Assembly (NCBI GenBank): GCA_030019205.1
Contig: JASEFH010000016.1
Span: 1 to 62,623 of the forward strand
From: Methanomicrobiales archaeon
GTDB lineage: Archaea; Halobacteriota; Methanomicrobia; Methanomicrobiales; JACTUA01
Direction of reading: 5' to 3'
Length of the DNA: 62,623 nt
This document shows, piece by piece, positions 62,218 through 62,623 of the stretch; the first letter of the stretch is position 1, and each line of letters begins with the position of its first letter. The notes beneath the pieces were generated by a model, which saw nothing but the letters and a program-made list of their open reading frames with translations, did not search any database and was not told the origin of the DNA. A program made the translations under genes and the position numbers.

Positions 62218-62524
62218 ACGGCTGGAGAAGGAGGGAAAGATCGAGAAATTTAGGGTCGATCCTAAGGTCGTAAAGGAGTCGATGACAATTGCAGAACGTG
62301 ATCTCGCCGTGGCAGAAAAGAACCTGGAGATCAACGATGAATGGGCATGGAATATCGCGTACAATGCAATCTTATCAGCAGGCCGGGCGCTGATGTTTGC
62401 AAAAGGGTATCGCCCGAAAGGGGATGAACGGCACGTTGCGGTGCGGGAATTTCTGGAGAGAATTCTGATTATCCTCCCCCTCCAACCACAAGAGCTTTAC
62501 CGGAGCACGACAAATGGTGAGTGA
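62210..62524 (+). pseudogene. HEPN-domain toxin gene truncated by an insertion sequence
   Basis: From ATG 62210 the reading 'MVKRLEKEGKIEKFRVDPKV', 'AWNIAYNAILSAGRALMFAK', 'DERHVAVREFLERIL' is a HEPN domain. After about residue 85 the sequence is unlike the family and stops at 62524 with the ending 'STTNGE'. The C-terminal RNase motif (R-x4-6-H-x-Y) is missing. A transposase gene begins at the same point, so an insertion replaced the catalytic end. The partner is the upstream nucleotidyltransferase. Confidence 0.72.
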
Positions 62525-62623
62525 TGGATTCGCTCACCGATTTTGCCCTGAACGAGGAGTACAAACGCATCCAGAAACTCGGGGATAAGCTCTCCGAACT
62601 CGAGTCACTGATCGACTGGGAAG
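62524..62623 (+). mobile_element. Insertion sequence, start of an IS5/IS1182-like transposase (runs off window)
   Basis: The ATG at 62524 overlaps the TGA of the truncated HEPN frame and begins 'MDSLTDFALNEEYKRIQKLG', then DKLSELESLIDWE, to the end of the window. This matches the N-terminus of methanogen IS5/IS1182-group transposases, in which the '..LIDWE' block precedes the catalytic domain. The left terminal repeat should lie between about 62465 and 62523, where the HEPN similarity ends. I could not define it without the other end. Confidence 0.65.

Overview
The window looks like chromosome from a methanogenic archaeon, probably order Methanomicrobiales (Methanoculleus-like). The reasons are archaeal TATA boxes placed about 25 to 28 bases before starts (several genes look leaderless), an archaeal RibL-type FAD synthase, short archaeal ThiC, DUF61, DUF365 and DUF2284 proteins, a PGF-CTERM surface protein and a Methanomicrobia-type peptide-modifying radical SAM enzyme. 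Most of the window is GC-rich. Both ends (about 1-3950 and 55000-62623) are AT-richer and hold transferred or decaying genes. The taxonomic call is an inference; there is no rRNA.

Layout. (1) 303-9895, all minus strand: a surface-polysaccharide cluster with a nucleotide-sugar dehydratase, four GT4 glycosyltransferases, a Wzm/Wzt-type ABC exporter and a coiled-coil methyltransferase. (2) 10561-15755: a fossil MntA-HepT toxin-antitoxin pair, a JAMM protein overlapping FAD synthase, a DUF2284 protein, a VapBC-like pair, and small proteins. (3) 15761-18372: a YgjP-type metallopeptidase and a two-gene ATPase-TOPRIM unit resembling ATPase-nuclease defence modules. (4) 18549-28133: two UPF0316 membrane paralogues, a fossil KhtT/Kef-type K+/H+ antiporter operon, a TerC/DUF475 protein, a HEAT-repeat protein and two ABC-2 export systems. 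(5) 28214-33019: a RecA-like protein, a radical SAM/SPASM enzyme, a frameshifted nitroreductase-like gene and a secreted matrixin-like protease. (6) 33144-54861: mostly unlinked metabolic, membrane and signalling genes, including thiC, a four-PAS histidine kinase, rubredoxin (54 aa), an OFA-type transporter and a serine hydrolase. It also contains broken remnants (ogt, a small membrane protein, an epoxide hydrolase). (7) 55096-62623: an AT-richer island with an IS630 remnant, a Dam-type methyltransferase beside a broken companion, an AN1-zinc-finger/transglutaminase membrane protein, an hsdS fragment and a DUF4331 protein. Next comes a 3' fragment of tRNA-Val that looks like an attachment site, then a winged-helix/nucleotidyltransferase gene with a truncated HEPN partner, cut by the start of an insertion sequence.

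The strongest theme is decay. At least ten genes are broken. Some carry several lesions and are certainly dead (hepT, the antiporter). Others differ from an intact gene by one base (mntA, epoxide hydrolase, nitroreductase-like, PGF-CTERM gene) and could be sequencing errors. The most interesting live systems are the ATPase-TOPRIM pair, the JAMM-RibL operon, and the right-end element with a three-copy 21-bp-spaced operator.
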